Shown here one piece after another: positions 41,904 to 50,571 of a stretch of DNA of 64,000 nucleotides (positions are counted from its first letter, which is position 1; the number at the start of each line of letters is the position of its first letter). The notes under the pieces were generated by a model. The model worked only from the letters and a program-made list of their open reading frames with translations, made no database searches and was not told the origin of the DNA. Both the position numbers and the translations under genes were made by a program. Origin of the DNA: UMGS1766 sp963597355 (GTDB taxonomy: Bacteria > Bacillota > Clostridia > Oscillospirales > Oscillospiraceae); NCBI GenBank assembly GCA_963597355.1, contig CAVBPR010000020.1:1-64000 (forward strand). The letters are read 5' to 3'.

Positions 41904-44900
41904 TTATTCGCTTTTTGCGTAGCTCTGCTTTTTCTTCCGAAGCAGCATCCACATGCCGACGGCGGAGGCCATCAAAGCGGCGGAAGCCAGCATCGGAACG
42001 GAAGCGTCACCGGTCTTTGCGCTCTCGGCAGCGGTGGGCTTGCCGGTTTCACTGCTATTGCCGTCCTTGCCGGAAGCGTCGTCCTTCTTCTCCGGGTCGG
42101 TGGAATCCGAGGGCAGCTGCCCCTTCTTCACCGTAACGTCCGTCATATCATAGAGGGAGGTCTGCCGGTTCAGGAAGCGGACATAGGACACCAGAGCGTA
42201 ATAGCCCTGCTCCGTTGCCATGCCGTTGGGGGCATTATCGGTGGCCACATTGCGGAAGCCGCCGCCGGAGACATAGTAGGCGCAAAGCGCACCCAGAGCG
42301 GACACGCCGTTTTTCGTAAAGCGGCTGTCGGTGGCGGGATTGATGCTCAGTGCCGTCAGAGCCACTACCACCTGAGCGCAGGACTCGCTGTTGCCGTCGC
42401 CGCTGGTGTTGGCAAAGCCGCCCTTGTCGTCCTGCTGCCGGCTCAGCCAGTTCAGCGCCTGATCCACTGCCTTCCGCACTGCGGTGTTGTCGGCATAGTA
42501 GGGAGCCAGTGCCTGAATGGCCATGGCCGTCATGTCCACATCCGACGTTTCTGCGCTGGCAGAGGTTGCCCAGCCGCCGTCGGAGAGCTGCCTGGAGAGA
42601 ATGTACTCCACCAGATTCTCCCGGGTGGTCTGGGTCTTGCCCTCCGCCGCGGCGGGGATGGCATAGTTGCCGCTGTCCAGAGCGATCAGCGCCCAGATGG
42701 GGCCGTTGACTCCCTGCCAGACCACCTTGTCAAAGTCCGCCAGAGGGGCGGTCAGGTCATAGCCTTCCACATCCCGCGGGTCATAGCCGGCGGCGGTCAG
42801 GCCCAGAATGGTGCGGGAGTACTCGGTGTACTTGTTCTTGCTGAGCACGCCCTGCTTTTCCTTCACCAGCGTTGCCACATTATTATAGTAAGTCTGGTAA
42901 TAGTCGCCTTCCCCGGAATATCCTGCCCGGGCCAGACCCAGCACTGCCCAGTCGCCGGCAATGCTGCCGCTGACAGGATTGGTAACGGTGCTGATGAGAT
43001 AGTTTCCGGTCGTGGCGTAGATTTCCTCCAGGCTGGCGTCCGTCACGTCCGGAGTGGGGGTGGGCACGTTGCCGGAGAAGTCCTCCTTGGAATAGTCATC
43101 CGTGTAGTGGAAGACGATGGTGTCTCCGTCGGAAAGGGTCTGCTCCTTCACGCCGTAATTGCCATAAACGCCGTTGAGGGTGAACATCCAGCCGGAATTG
43201 CTGCCGTTGTCAAAGGCGGAAAGACCGTTGACCTCGGTAACGTAGTTGCCGCCGGCATTCGTCCAGCTCATGCTGTTTTCCGTCAGCGCCTGCTCCAGCA
43301 CATCCAGAACCGTGCTCTCTGCGGCAACGGTGTAGGTCGTGGGGGCGATCCAGGTGGTCAGGTTTCCCTCTGCCAGCGTGTGGGTGCTGCCCCCCGTATG
43401 GTGGCTGTCACCCAGCAGGGAGAACACCACGGTGATGTAGTCGCCGCTGAGAGCGGCCCGGGTGATGGTCAGAGTAACGGTCTGCTGGCGGCCGTCCTTT
43501 TCTGCCTTGATGGTGAAGGTGTTGTCCCCCACCTCCAGCGCCTGTGCCTCGGTGACCGCCTCGCCCTGAGCGTTATAGATCACGGTGGTTGCGCCGGTGC
43601 GGCAGAAGCTCTTCAGCAGGACAGAAGTCACATTGTTGTCCACCGCAATGGCGTAGTTCTCCCCGTCCTCGCTGGTGGCCTTATAGTCCGTGGTGTAGCC
43701 GCTCATCTGCGCCGTGGCAGTGATGCCGGTGATCAGGCTGGACTCGGTGGCAGAGGAGGTGCTGGTGATCTTCAGCAGGTAGATCACCGGAGCGGCCTCG
43801 CCGTTCTGCACAATCACCCGCACCAGCTTTTCGCCGGTAGACTGGCTGACGAAGAAGCCGTCTGCGCTTTCATCGGCGGCGATGCGCTGGTTGTTAATGT
43901 AGATGTTGTCGTCCTCACCGGCGCCGTTAACTGCGATGGACAGCTCGCTCATGTCCCCTACGTTGACCTCATAGACCTGCTGACCGGCTGCAAAGTCCAC
44001 GGTTTGGGTCTGGCCGTTGCCGGTGATGGTCACGCCGGCAGGTGCGGCGGTGGTGCCCACGGCGGATTCACTGGCGGTGGTGCGGACGACCTGGGAAACC
44101 TCGGTGGATTTTTCGTTGAATACGCCGGCCCAGATATTGGAGGCGGTGACCACCTTCACATAGTGGAATTCCATGCCGGACACATCGACGGGATTGCCGT
44201 CGCCGTCCACAGCCCACTCCAGGTCAAAGCCGTTGGAGGCGGTGGGGTTTGCCCCGTAGGGGTTCACGTCCACCCCATAGGTTCCGTTTTTGTAGTAGTC
44301 CGCATAACCGAACTTCGTCACCGCGCTGTAGGAGCTGGTGTTGCCGGTGCCCTGAACGGTGCCGTCCTCAGAGGAAGGCAGCAGGATGCCGGACAGGGTG
44401 ATGCTGTCCCCGGTCAGCAGGCTGTTCAGGGGATAGTTCGTCTGCAGCGGCCAGTTGCCGGTCTGGGAGGAACCGTCCTTGCTGTTGCCCTGGTTGTCCG
44501 TCCAGGCGGTTTTGCCGGAGGCGGTTTTCGTGTAGGTTACGGTGTAGTCCCAGATGGTGGAGTCTTCGTAGTGCTCGCTGCCGGCCAGAGCATACCAGTT
44601 CTCTCCGTCCTCGGAAACCCAGACCTGACCGGGCTCGGCAAAGCTGCCGCCATCGGAGTAGGCGTTGCCGTAGACATAGAAGTCTACGCCGTATTTGTTA
44701 TTTTCATTGTCCGTCAGGGGATTTTCAAAATAGTAAGTGATATAGCCGCCGAAATTGCCCAGAGATTTCAGCGAACCGCTCAGGGTAGTTTCCGGGCCGA
44801 TGCCGTAGCCGGCATTGGTGTACTGGCTGTTGATGCACAGATAGTCCACAACCTGATCCGGCCCGTCGTACTTGCTCTTGATCAGCAGGCTGAAGGAATA

Positions 44901-47771
44901 GCTGTTGGAAAGGCTTCCGTCCGCCGAGGTGACGGTGACGGTCTTTGCGGCGGTGGAAAGCGCCAGGGTGTAAACGCCGCTGTCGTCCGGTGTCAGTTCT
45001 GTTCCGCTGACGCTGACGGTAGTCCCCTCCACGGCGGTGAAGGTCAGGTTCGCGGCAGTGGTGCCGTAGGGCACGGCGATGCGGTAGCTGTAACTTCCGG
45101 GCACAAAGGCGGGATACCAATCCCCGGTGTCGCTTTCGGCGGTGAGCAGCTGGGCAGTCGATGCGGAAACATCAACCCCTTCCACCCAGACGGTGTAGTT
45201 GACGGTGTCCCCCTCGGCAAATCCGTCCTTGCCGGCGGCAACGTTGGCGGCATAGGTGGCATCGTCCAGAATCTGAACCTGAACCGCCAGCACACCCTCC
45301 TCCGGCAGGGTCAGCTGACCGGTGGTGCCGCCGCCCTGAGTCAGCTCCGTCCAGGTTGTGCCGTCGGTGCTGTAACGCAGGTGGGCATAGGCGGTGCTGC
45401 CGCTTAGCATCAGGGCAAAGTTTTTGTCTCCCTCCTGAAGATAGGTGCGGTAATTGTACACGCTGCCGGTCACACCGGTAGACCCGGTGACAGCGCCGGT
45501 TTCATCCGCCCGGAACATGGTGCCCTCGGCATAGCCGTTGTACTTGCCGGTGTTCAGGCTGCGTCCCTCCGGCACCAGCACGATGCCGCTGGATTTCATC
45601 GCCTTGGCAGTGTCCCGGGGACGGGTGATGTGGAAAACATAGTCGTTGTGCTTTTCGCTGTTGCTCTTATCCGTCAGAGAGACGGTGATGTCCGTTGTGC
45701 CAAAGCCAATGTTGGCCAGACTGGTGGAAGCGCCGCTGTTCACGGCAACGGTTTTCGTCTCCCCGTTCAGATCCGTATAAGTGGCGGTGGCGGTGTATTT
45801 GTCCGTGTCATAGGCGGTGGTGGACTGAATGGACACCGAGCTGGTGGAATAATAGCGGAAGTTCAGATTGTATTCCTTCTGGTCCCGGGCAAAGGTCGTT
45901 CCCGTCGTCCACTCGCCGCTGACAAAGGCATAGGAATAAAGCTCAAAGCTGTCGAAATAGGGGGTCTCCTCCGAGCCAACCTTTACCTGAATGCCGCCCT
46001 TGGCGCCGTTGGTATCTTCGGCATAAACATAGGCCGAACCAACGCCCTGAGCGGTGATTTTGCCGCTGTCGTCCACGGTGACAACGCTCTCGTCGGTGCT
46101 GCTCCAGCGGGCGACGGAGGTATCCTCTGCGGTGTAGGCGGTGAGCTGGGCGGTGGGATTTGCCTCGTCCTTGCTCTGGTACAGGCGAATGTTTCCCTGC
46201 TTGCCGGAGGCGGTTTCCACTGCCACACCGGTTACGGTGACGGTGGCGGTATCCGTCAGGGGCTCCAGACCGTCAAAGCCGGCGCTGACCGAAACGGTGA
46301 ACACGCCGGGGCGCATACAGGTGAAGCTTGCGGAAGTGCCGGTGCCGGGATCTTCCTTCACCGACGCAACTCCGTCGGGAATGCTCCAGCTCCAGGTGTT
46401 GCAGTCCTTCACGCCGCCGGAAAGGGAGGCGCTGTTGCCGCCGCCGTTCTGGGGCAGGGCAACCGTCAGGTTCTTATTGTAGCTGCTGAACTCATAGCCG
46501 GTGGCGGAAACCCGGGTCTCACTGCTCTTCACGCCGGCATCCAGAGCGGAGGTGGCCGTTACATAAATGTAGCTGGAGCCGCCTGCCGACATGCTGGTGG
46601 TAACGGTGAAAGCGCCGTCTGCATCAATGCTGCCCACCCAGCTGCTGGAAGTCGACCAGGTGACGGGCGTTTCCGCTCCGTCCTGATCATAGGCGGTGAA
46701 CTGCAGTTTGTCTCCCTGAGAGAGCACAAAATTGCCGCTGGCATCCTGATAGGGGTAGCTGCACTTTACGGTGATTGCGGTGGGCGCCGCCGCCACAACG
46801 ACTTTCAAAAGGGTCATAATGGCAGGGGTTGTGTCCTCGTCCGCCGCGTAGGCCGTCAGCCAGTAGGTTCCGGCAACCGTCGGAGCGGTGAAGCTGACCT
46901 TGCCGTCGGCATCGGTCGTAGCACCAGAAATTGCACTCAGGCCGCCGTTGGCGTCCACCCATGCCAGCTGCAGTCCGGACAGAGCCGCCGTGGCGGCGGC
47001 AATGGTCTCTGCCTTGCTGCAGCCGTACCAGCCGACTGCGTAGCCCTTCAGGGTCAGGGAAACGGAAGCCCCTGTGCCGGCGGATACGGTCTGCACCGAT
47101 TCCTCGCCGGAGTAGAACTGCACATAGGAGTCGCTCCAGTAGCCGTCCTGCAGGAAGGCAAACTCGATCACGTCGCCGTCCTGCACCTGAGCCTGGTCAA
47201 TGGTATAACCGGTGTAAGCATTATAGGCTTCGTTGTACACCCCGTCGTTGGGCTGCAGCCCGTTGACCGCAAAGGTAAAGGTGCTGGCGGACATGCCGAA
47301 GGCAGTGGTCACAGAGCCGCTGCTGAGGGCAATGTAGTCGGAAATATTGTCTTTGGTGATGGAGGAATCCATCTCCAGATTGGCGGCTACCAGCACATCC
47401 AGTGCGGAAACCCCCTCTGTGACCTTGTCGGTCAGGCCATAGCGCTCTGCCAGATCGCTGCTCACGCTCACGTTATGCTGGGGCGGGCAGAGGAAGCCGT
47501 TGTAGGCCTGGGCCGTGTAGCTGACGGTGACGGAGGTCACCTCAGCGCCGTCCTGCTGGGTATCCTCATCTCCATCTGTGGAAGCAGGGTTTCCTGCTCC
47601 CCCGGTATCACCGGAGGAATCGCCCCCCGATGGGTTTTCTGTGTTTGCTGTCGCTGTGCCGGTGGAACTGTCGGTGGGCTCTGTTGCAAAGGCCGCCGCC
47701 GGCAGAACACTCAAAGCCAAGGCAAGGCTCAGCAGCAGGGACAGAAAACGTGTTCCGGCTTTGTTCTTCAT
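41904..47771 (-). CDS. Giant surface protein with two DUF4430 domains and a transcobalamin-like barrel
   Basis: 1955 residues. Signal peptide (to about 30, VLPAAAFA). Order: DUF4430-like domain (about 76-217), Ig/Big-type beta repeats (about 220-720, with a BIG2 segment near 510-597), cadherin-like beta domain (about 867-963), a large beta domain (about 965-1270) with SLGNFGGYITYYFENP and PGQVWVSEDGENWYALAG, a second DUF4430 (about 1443-1560) with VNGVYGNYG, and prenyltransferase-type alpha repeats (about 1575-1880, SRQLSDGGWATS, WLSRQQDDKGGFAN). The end is TGDASVPML, a helix and RKKK. DUF4430 plus an alpha/alpha barrel is the fold pair of transcobalamin and intrinsic factor. With the riboswitch upstream it is probably a corrinoid receptor. 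Confidence 0.85.
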   Translation of the reverse strand: MKNKAGTRFLSLLLSLALALSVLPAAAFATEPTDSSTGTATANTENPSGGDSSGDTGGAGNPASTDGDEDTQQDGAEVTSVTVSYTAQAYNGFLCPPQHNVSVSSDLAERYGLTDKVTEGVSALDVLVAANLEMDSSITKDNISDYIALSSGSVTTAFGMSASTFTFAVNGLQPNDGVYNEAYNAYTGYTIDQAQVQDGDVIEFAFLQDGYWSDSYVQFYSGEESVQTVSAGTGASVSLTLKGYAVGWYGCSKAETIAAATAALSGLQLAWVDANGGLSAISGATTDADGKVSFTAPTVAGTYWLTAYAADEDTTPAIMTLLKVVVAAAPTAITVKCSYPYQDASGNFVLSQGDKLQFTAYDQDGAETPVTWSTSSSWVGSIDADGAFTVTTSMSAGGSSYIYVTATSALDAGVKSSETRVSATGYEFSSYNKNLTVALPQNGGGNSASLSGGVKDCNTWSWSIPDGVASVKEDPGTGTSASFTCMRPGVFTVSVSAGFDGLEPLTDTATVTVTGVAVETASGKQGNIRLYQSKDEANPTAQLTAYTAEDTSVARWSSTDESVVTVDDSGKITAQGVGSAYVYAEDTNGAKGGIQVKVGSEETPYFDSFELYSYAFVSGEWTTGTTFARDQKEYNLNFRYYSTSSVSIQSTTAYDTDKYTATATYTDLNGETKTVAVNSGASTSLANIGFGTTDITVSLTDKSNSEKHNDYVFHITRPRDTAKAMKSSGIVLVPEGRSLNTGKYNGYAEGTMFRADETGAVTGSTGVTGSVYNYRTYLQEGDKNFALMLSGSTAYAHLRYSTDGTTWTELTQGGGTTGQLTLPEEGVLAVQVQILDDATYAANVAAGKDGFAEGDTVNYTVWVEGVDVSASTAQLLTAESDTGDWYPAFVPGSYSYRIAVPYGTTAANLTFTAVEGTTVSVSGTELTPDDSGVYTLALSTAAKTVTVTSADGSLSNSYSFSLLIKSKYDGPDQVVDYLCINSQYTNAGYGIGPETTLSGSLKSLGNFGGYITYYFENPLTDNENNKYGVDFYVYGNAYSDGGSFAEPGQVWVSEDGENWYALAGSEHYEDSTIWDYTVTYTKTASGKTAWTDNQGNSKDGSSQTGNWPLQTNYPLNSLLTGDSITLSGILLPSSEDGTVQGTGNTSSYSAVTKFGYADYYKNGTYGVDVNPYGANPTASNGFDLEWAVDGDGNPVDVSGMEFHYVKVVTASNIWAGVFNEKSTEVSQVVRTTASESAVGTTAAPAGVTITGNGQTQTVDFAAGQQVYEVNVGDMSELSIAVNGAGEDDNIYINNQRIAADESADGFFVSQSTGEKLVRVIVQNGEAAPVIYLLKITSTSSATESSLITGITATAQMSGYTTDYKATSEDGENYAIAVDNNVTSVLLKSFCRTGATTVIYNAQGEAVTEAQALEVGDNTFTIKAEKDGRQQTVTLTITRAALSGDYITVVFSLLGDSHHTGGSTHTLAEGNLTTWIAPTTYTVAAESTVLDVLEQALTENSMSWTNAGGNYVTEVNGLSAFDNGSNSGWMFTLNGVYGNYGVKEQTLSDGDTIVFHYTDDYSKEDFSGNVPTPTPDVTDASLEEIYATTGNYLISTVTNPVSGSIAGDWAVLGLARAGYSGEGDYYQTYYNNVATLVKEKQGVLSKNKYTEYSRTILGLTAAGYDPRDVEGYDLTAPLADFDKVVWQGVNGPIWALIALDSGNYAIPAAAEGKTQTTRENLVEYILSRQLSDGGWATSASAETSDVDMTAMAIQALAPYYADNTAVRKAVDQALNWLSRQQDDKGGFANTSGDGNSESCAQVVVALTALSINPATDSRFTKNGVSALGALCAYYVSGGGFRNVATDNAPNGMATEQGYYALVSYVRFLNRQTSLYDMTDVTVKKGQLPSDSTDPEKKDDASGKDGNSSETGKPTAAESAKTGDASVPMLASAALMASAVGMWMLLRKKKQSYAKSE

Positions 47772-47824
47772 CGTCTCATCCTTTCTCGATGATTCTGCTC
47801 AGAAAATCAGCGGCTCCTGCAGGC

Positions 47825-47912
47825 AAAAAAGAAGCGCCTTCGGCAAACCTCCATTCTGTTCTGCCGCAGACGTTTTCCTGCGAAAGCATAGACTTCTCCC
47901 CCGGAGCGCTTC
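47825..47912 (-). terminator. Expression platform of the cobalamin riboswitch
   Basis: On the minus strand GAAGCGC (47912-47906), just after the aptamer, can pair with GCGCTTC (47837-47831), which is followed by TTTTTT (47830-47825). The loop between is long and contains further small hairpins. Closing this stem would stop transcription 55 bases before the giant gene. Confidence 0.55.
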
Positions 47913-48110
47913 TTGTAGGTCTTCTGACTCGTGTTCTTCCGGCTTTGCTGAAAGCCGACGCCTGCAGGCACTGCCTTCCCAGTTTCCCAGTGACCGATTT
48001 TCATCGACGCGCCTGCCGCTTGAACCCATACAGCGGCGTTTCCCGTCCGGGATTCTCACCCGGTTCCCTTGTTCATCTCTGCGGACGACAGAATCTGCGC
48101 CGCAGAGCCA
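47910..48110 (-). promoter_or_regulatory. Cobalamin (B12) riboswitch
   Basis: Minus-strand leader of the giant surface protein gene. Recognisable conserved pieces in order are GGGAACCGGGTGAGAATCCCGG (split here: GGGAACCGGG, then TGAGAATCCCGG, 48068-48046), ACGGGAAACGCC, the TCACTGGGAAACTGGG core (near 47990) and AGTCAGAAGACCTAC (near 47926-47914), the counterpart of the usual AGxCAGGAGACCTGCC. Adenosylcobalamin or another corrinoid should repress the gene. Confidence 0.88.
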
Positions 48111-48185
48111 CAAAAAGTATGCTGTTCTTTTTCTGTGCAATTGTTTTTTGCTTAACTTTCCATAAACCGAACTTAAGCACCTTTC

Positions 48186-48215
48186 AGTATACAATATTTT
48201 AATGGTAGGATACAA
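48186..48215 (-). promoter_or_regulatory. Promoter of the riboswitch-controlled surface protein gene
   Basis: Minus strand TTGTAT (48215-48210), 18-base spacer, TATACT (48191-48186); transcription would start near 48180, about 70 bases before the aptamer. Confidence 0.6.
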
Positions 48216-48263
48216 GGAATATTTCAAATTTTGCCCGCTGATGCAGGAAAAATCCCTGTCTTC

Positions 48264-48303
48264 TGCCTGACGGAAAGGCCGCCTGGGGCAACCGCGGCAG
48301 GCA
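48264..48303 (+). other. Unassigned stem-loop upstream of the ECF operon
   Basis: TGCCTG (48264-48269) pairs with CAGGCA (48298-48303) around a GC-rich loop, just upstream of the proposed -35 box. It lies outside the expected transcript and is recorded only as structure. Confidence 0.3.
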
Positions 48304-48333
48304 TTGAAATTCCACCGGGGGATATGATATGAT
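48304..48333 (+). promoter_or_regulatory. Promoter of the DUF4430-ECF operon
   Basis: TTGAAA (48304-48309), 18-base spacer, TATGAT (48328-48333), 38 bases before the start. The leader would be only about 30 bases, leaving no room for a riboswitch on this strand. Confidence 0.5.
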
Positions 48334-48371
48334 AAACTGAATTTGTATCGATTTTTAGAAGGGTATTTTCC

Positions 48372-49673
48372 ATGAAAAAGAAAAATAAACTGCAAAACGG
48401 AATCATGATTGCCGTTATTATCCTCCTGCTTGCCGCCGGAATTCTGGCGGTAGGCGCTCATCAGGGCTGGTTTGACAAAAAAGATGCCGCCGAGACGGCG
48501 CTGGTCACCTCCGTCACCGGAACGGCAGACCTGACCCGGGACGGTCTTGCCTCCCCCCTGAGCAAAGAAACGGCTCTGCGGGACGGAGACCGCCTTACCA
48601 CTCAGGATCACGCCGCTGTGATCCTGCAGGCCGGAGACAGCACCCTCACCCAGGGGGCTTCCGCTGATCTCACCGTCACCCATGCCGCCGCCGACGCCTT
48701 TGCCGGAGAAATCACCTCCGGACAGGTCTTTGTCTCCGCCGGAGAAACGCCCCTCACCCTCACCTTCGGGGGACAGACCTGCACCTTTTCCTCCGCCGTG
48801 GCGGATCTGACGGTGCGCACCGGCAGCGAAACGGTCTATCTCCTCGCAGGCACACTGACGCTGGACGGGACAGAATATTCCGCCGGACAGGCTCTGAGCT
48901 GGGTTGGCGGCACGCTCACCGCCGACGCCTTCGCTCCTTCCGCTTTGGACGAGGAGGCGCTGAGCTGGTGCCTTGCCGCAAAGAGTGACCTTTGCTTTCC
49001 TGCGGAAGAGCTGCAAAAGGTGATCGACGACCGCGCCGCTCAGCAGCAGGCGGAAATTGAAGCTCAGGTCAACCCGGACTCCTCCGGAGAGTCAGGCGCC
49101 GCCGCCTCCTCTGCGCCTGCCGACGCTTCCGCCACACCGGAGACGGACGGAACCACCAGCGGCACTTCCGGTGACAGCACTTCTGCCGGAGGCGATTCCA
49201 CTCCTTCCGCTGCTGACACAGAGGCCGGCGGGGACACCGCTCCGGAACCGGAGCCAGAACCGGAGCCGGAGAAAAAATCCACCTGCACCATCTCCATCCG
49301 CTGCGACACCATTCTTTCCAACATGGACAACCTCGACCCGGACAAATCCGGCTATGTTCCCTCCAGCGGCACGATTCTTTCCACCACCACGGTGAGCATT
49401 TCCGAGGGAGACTCGGTTTACGACGTGCTCAAGCGGGCCTGCTCCGCCGCCGGCATCCAGATGGAGGCCAGCTACACCGCCGCCTACGGCAGTTATTATG
49501 TGGAGGGCATCGGCCACCTCTATGAGTTCGACTGCGGCCCGGAGTCCGGCTGGATGTACAAGGTAAACGGCTGGTTCCCCAACTACGGCTGCTCCAGCTA
49601 TTCCGTCAGCGACGGAGACACCATTGTCTTCTGCTATACCTGCAACGGCCTTGGCGCCGACGTGGGGGCGTAA
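48372..49673 (+). CDS. Membrane-anchored protein with FecR-like and DUF4430 domains
   Basis: 433 residues; AGAAGGG precedes the ATG. One N-terminal helix (about 10-30) anchors an outside part. Residues about 42-180 resemble a FecR-type beta domain (VTSVTGTADLTRDG, ALRDGDRLTTQDHAAVIL). A Ser/Thr/Glu/Pro-rich linker (about 235-305, ending in EPEPEPEPE) leads to a C-terminal DUF4430/transcobalamin-like domain (about 308-433) with SGWMYKVNGWFPNYG and DGDTIVFCYT. First gene of the ECF operon, it probably hands corrinoid to the transporter (inference). Four cysteines lie in the DUF4430 part. Confidence 0.82.
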   Translation: MKKKNKLQNGIMIAVIILLLAAGILAVGAHQGWFDKKDAAETALVTSVTGTADLTRDGLASPLSKETALRDGDRLTTQDHAAVILQAGDSTLTQGASADLTVTHAAADAFAGEITSGQVFVSAGETPLTLTFGGQTCTFSSAVADLTVRTGSETVYLLAGTLTLDGTEYSAGQALSWVGGTLTADAFAPSALDEEALSWCLAAKSDLCFPAEELQKVIDDRAAQQQAEIEAQVNPDSSGESGAAASSAPADASATPETDGTTSGTSGDSTSAGGDSTPSAADTEAGGDTAPEPEPEPEPEKKSTCTISIRCDTILSNMDNLDPDKSGYVPSSGTILSTTTVSISEGDSVYDVLKRACSAAGIQMEASYTAAYGSYYVEGIGHLYEFDCGPESGWMYKVNGWFPNYGCSSYSVSDGDTIVFCYTCNGLGADVGA

Positions 49674-49674
49674 C

Positions 49675-50571
49675 GTGAAGGGTTATCCACATCCCGACGC
49701 CTTTTCCGCCCTGCATCCCCGGCTGAACCTGCTCTTCTTTCTGTCTGCGCTGGTGTGGACGGTGCTTCTCCGCCATCCCGCCTATGTGCTGAGCTCCCTG
49801 CTGGCGGCGTCGGTTTACTACCGCTGTCTGGCAGGGCGGAGGGCATGGCGCAGTTTTGGCGGACTGGCGGTGCTGACGCTGGCGCTTACCGCCCTGAACC
49901 CCCTGTTCAACCCCCGGGGGGAACACTGCCTGTTCACCTTCTTCGGCCGGTCCTACACGCTGGAATCCCTCTGCTTCGGTGCTGTTGCCGCCGGAATGTT
50001 CGCCGGGGCGCTGCTGTGGTTTTTCTGCTATCAGCAGGTGGTCACCGAGGACAAGCTCACCGCCGTTTTCCGCGGCCGCTTTCCTGCCCTGAGTCTGCTG
50101 CTGGTGATGGTGCTTCGGCTGGTGCCGTCGGTGGGGCGAAGGGCAAAGCAAATCTCCTCCGCCCGCCGGTGCATCGGTCTCGGCTCCGGCTCTTCCCGCT
50201 CCGCCCGACTGCAGGAGGGAATGACCACCCTGTCCTCCCTGTCCTCCGCCCTGCTGGAGGGAAGCGTGATCACCGCCGACTCCATGTCCGCCCGGGGCTA
50301 CGGCACCGGCCCCACCACCGGCTACCTCAGCTGGGTCTGGCACAGAAAAGACATTGTAACCCTCGCTCTGGTGCTGGCACTGACCGGCTTCACCGCCCTG
50401 GGCTTTGCCTGCGGCGGCATGCAGGCGGAGTTTTTCCCCCGCCTTGTCTTTGCGCCCCTGCGGAGCGCAAAGGGGATGGCTCTTCCCGGCTATGCCCTGC
50501 TTTTATGGATTCCCACTCTGCTCCATCTTCAGGAGGAACTGAAATGGCACTTTTTGAACTGCAAAACCTGA
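49675..50571 (+). CDS. ECF transporter transmembrane (T) component, first copy
   Basis: 298 residues from a GTG at 49675, one base after the previous stop, with GGGGGCG upstream. Several helices (LLFFLSALVWTVLLRHPAYVLSSLL; ALLWFFCYQQVV) and the cytoplasmic coupling helices with the expected arginine motif region SSARRCIGLGSGSSRSARLQEG and ADSMSARGYGTG. T components couple ATPase motion to the substrate-binding S subunit. Its end overlaps the start of the ATPase gene by 28 bases. Confidence 0.85.
   Translation: MKGYPHPDAFSALHPRLNLLFFLSALVWTVLLRHPAYVLSSLLAASVYYRCLAGRRAWRSFGGLAVLTLALTALNPLFNPRGEHCLFTFFGRSYTLESLCFGAVAAGMFAGALLWFFCYQQVVTEDKLTAVFRGRFPALSLLLVMVLRLVPSVGRRAKQISSARRCIGLGSGSSRSARLQEGMTTLSSLSSALLEGSVITADSMSARGYGTGPTTGYLSWVWHRKDIVTLALVLALTGFTALGFACGGMQAEFFPRLVFAPLRSAKGMALPGYALLLWIPTLLHLQEELKWHFLNCKT

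Noticed and set aside
48216..48371. Second cobalamin riboswitch on the plus strand
   Set aside because: None of the conserved B12 core pieces is present and the promoter lies too close to the gene.
49755..50543. N-terminal extension of the ECF ATPase
   Set aside because: It lies out of frame inside the T component gene; the ATG at 50544 has a strong ribosome site and fits the family.
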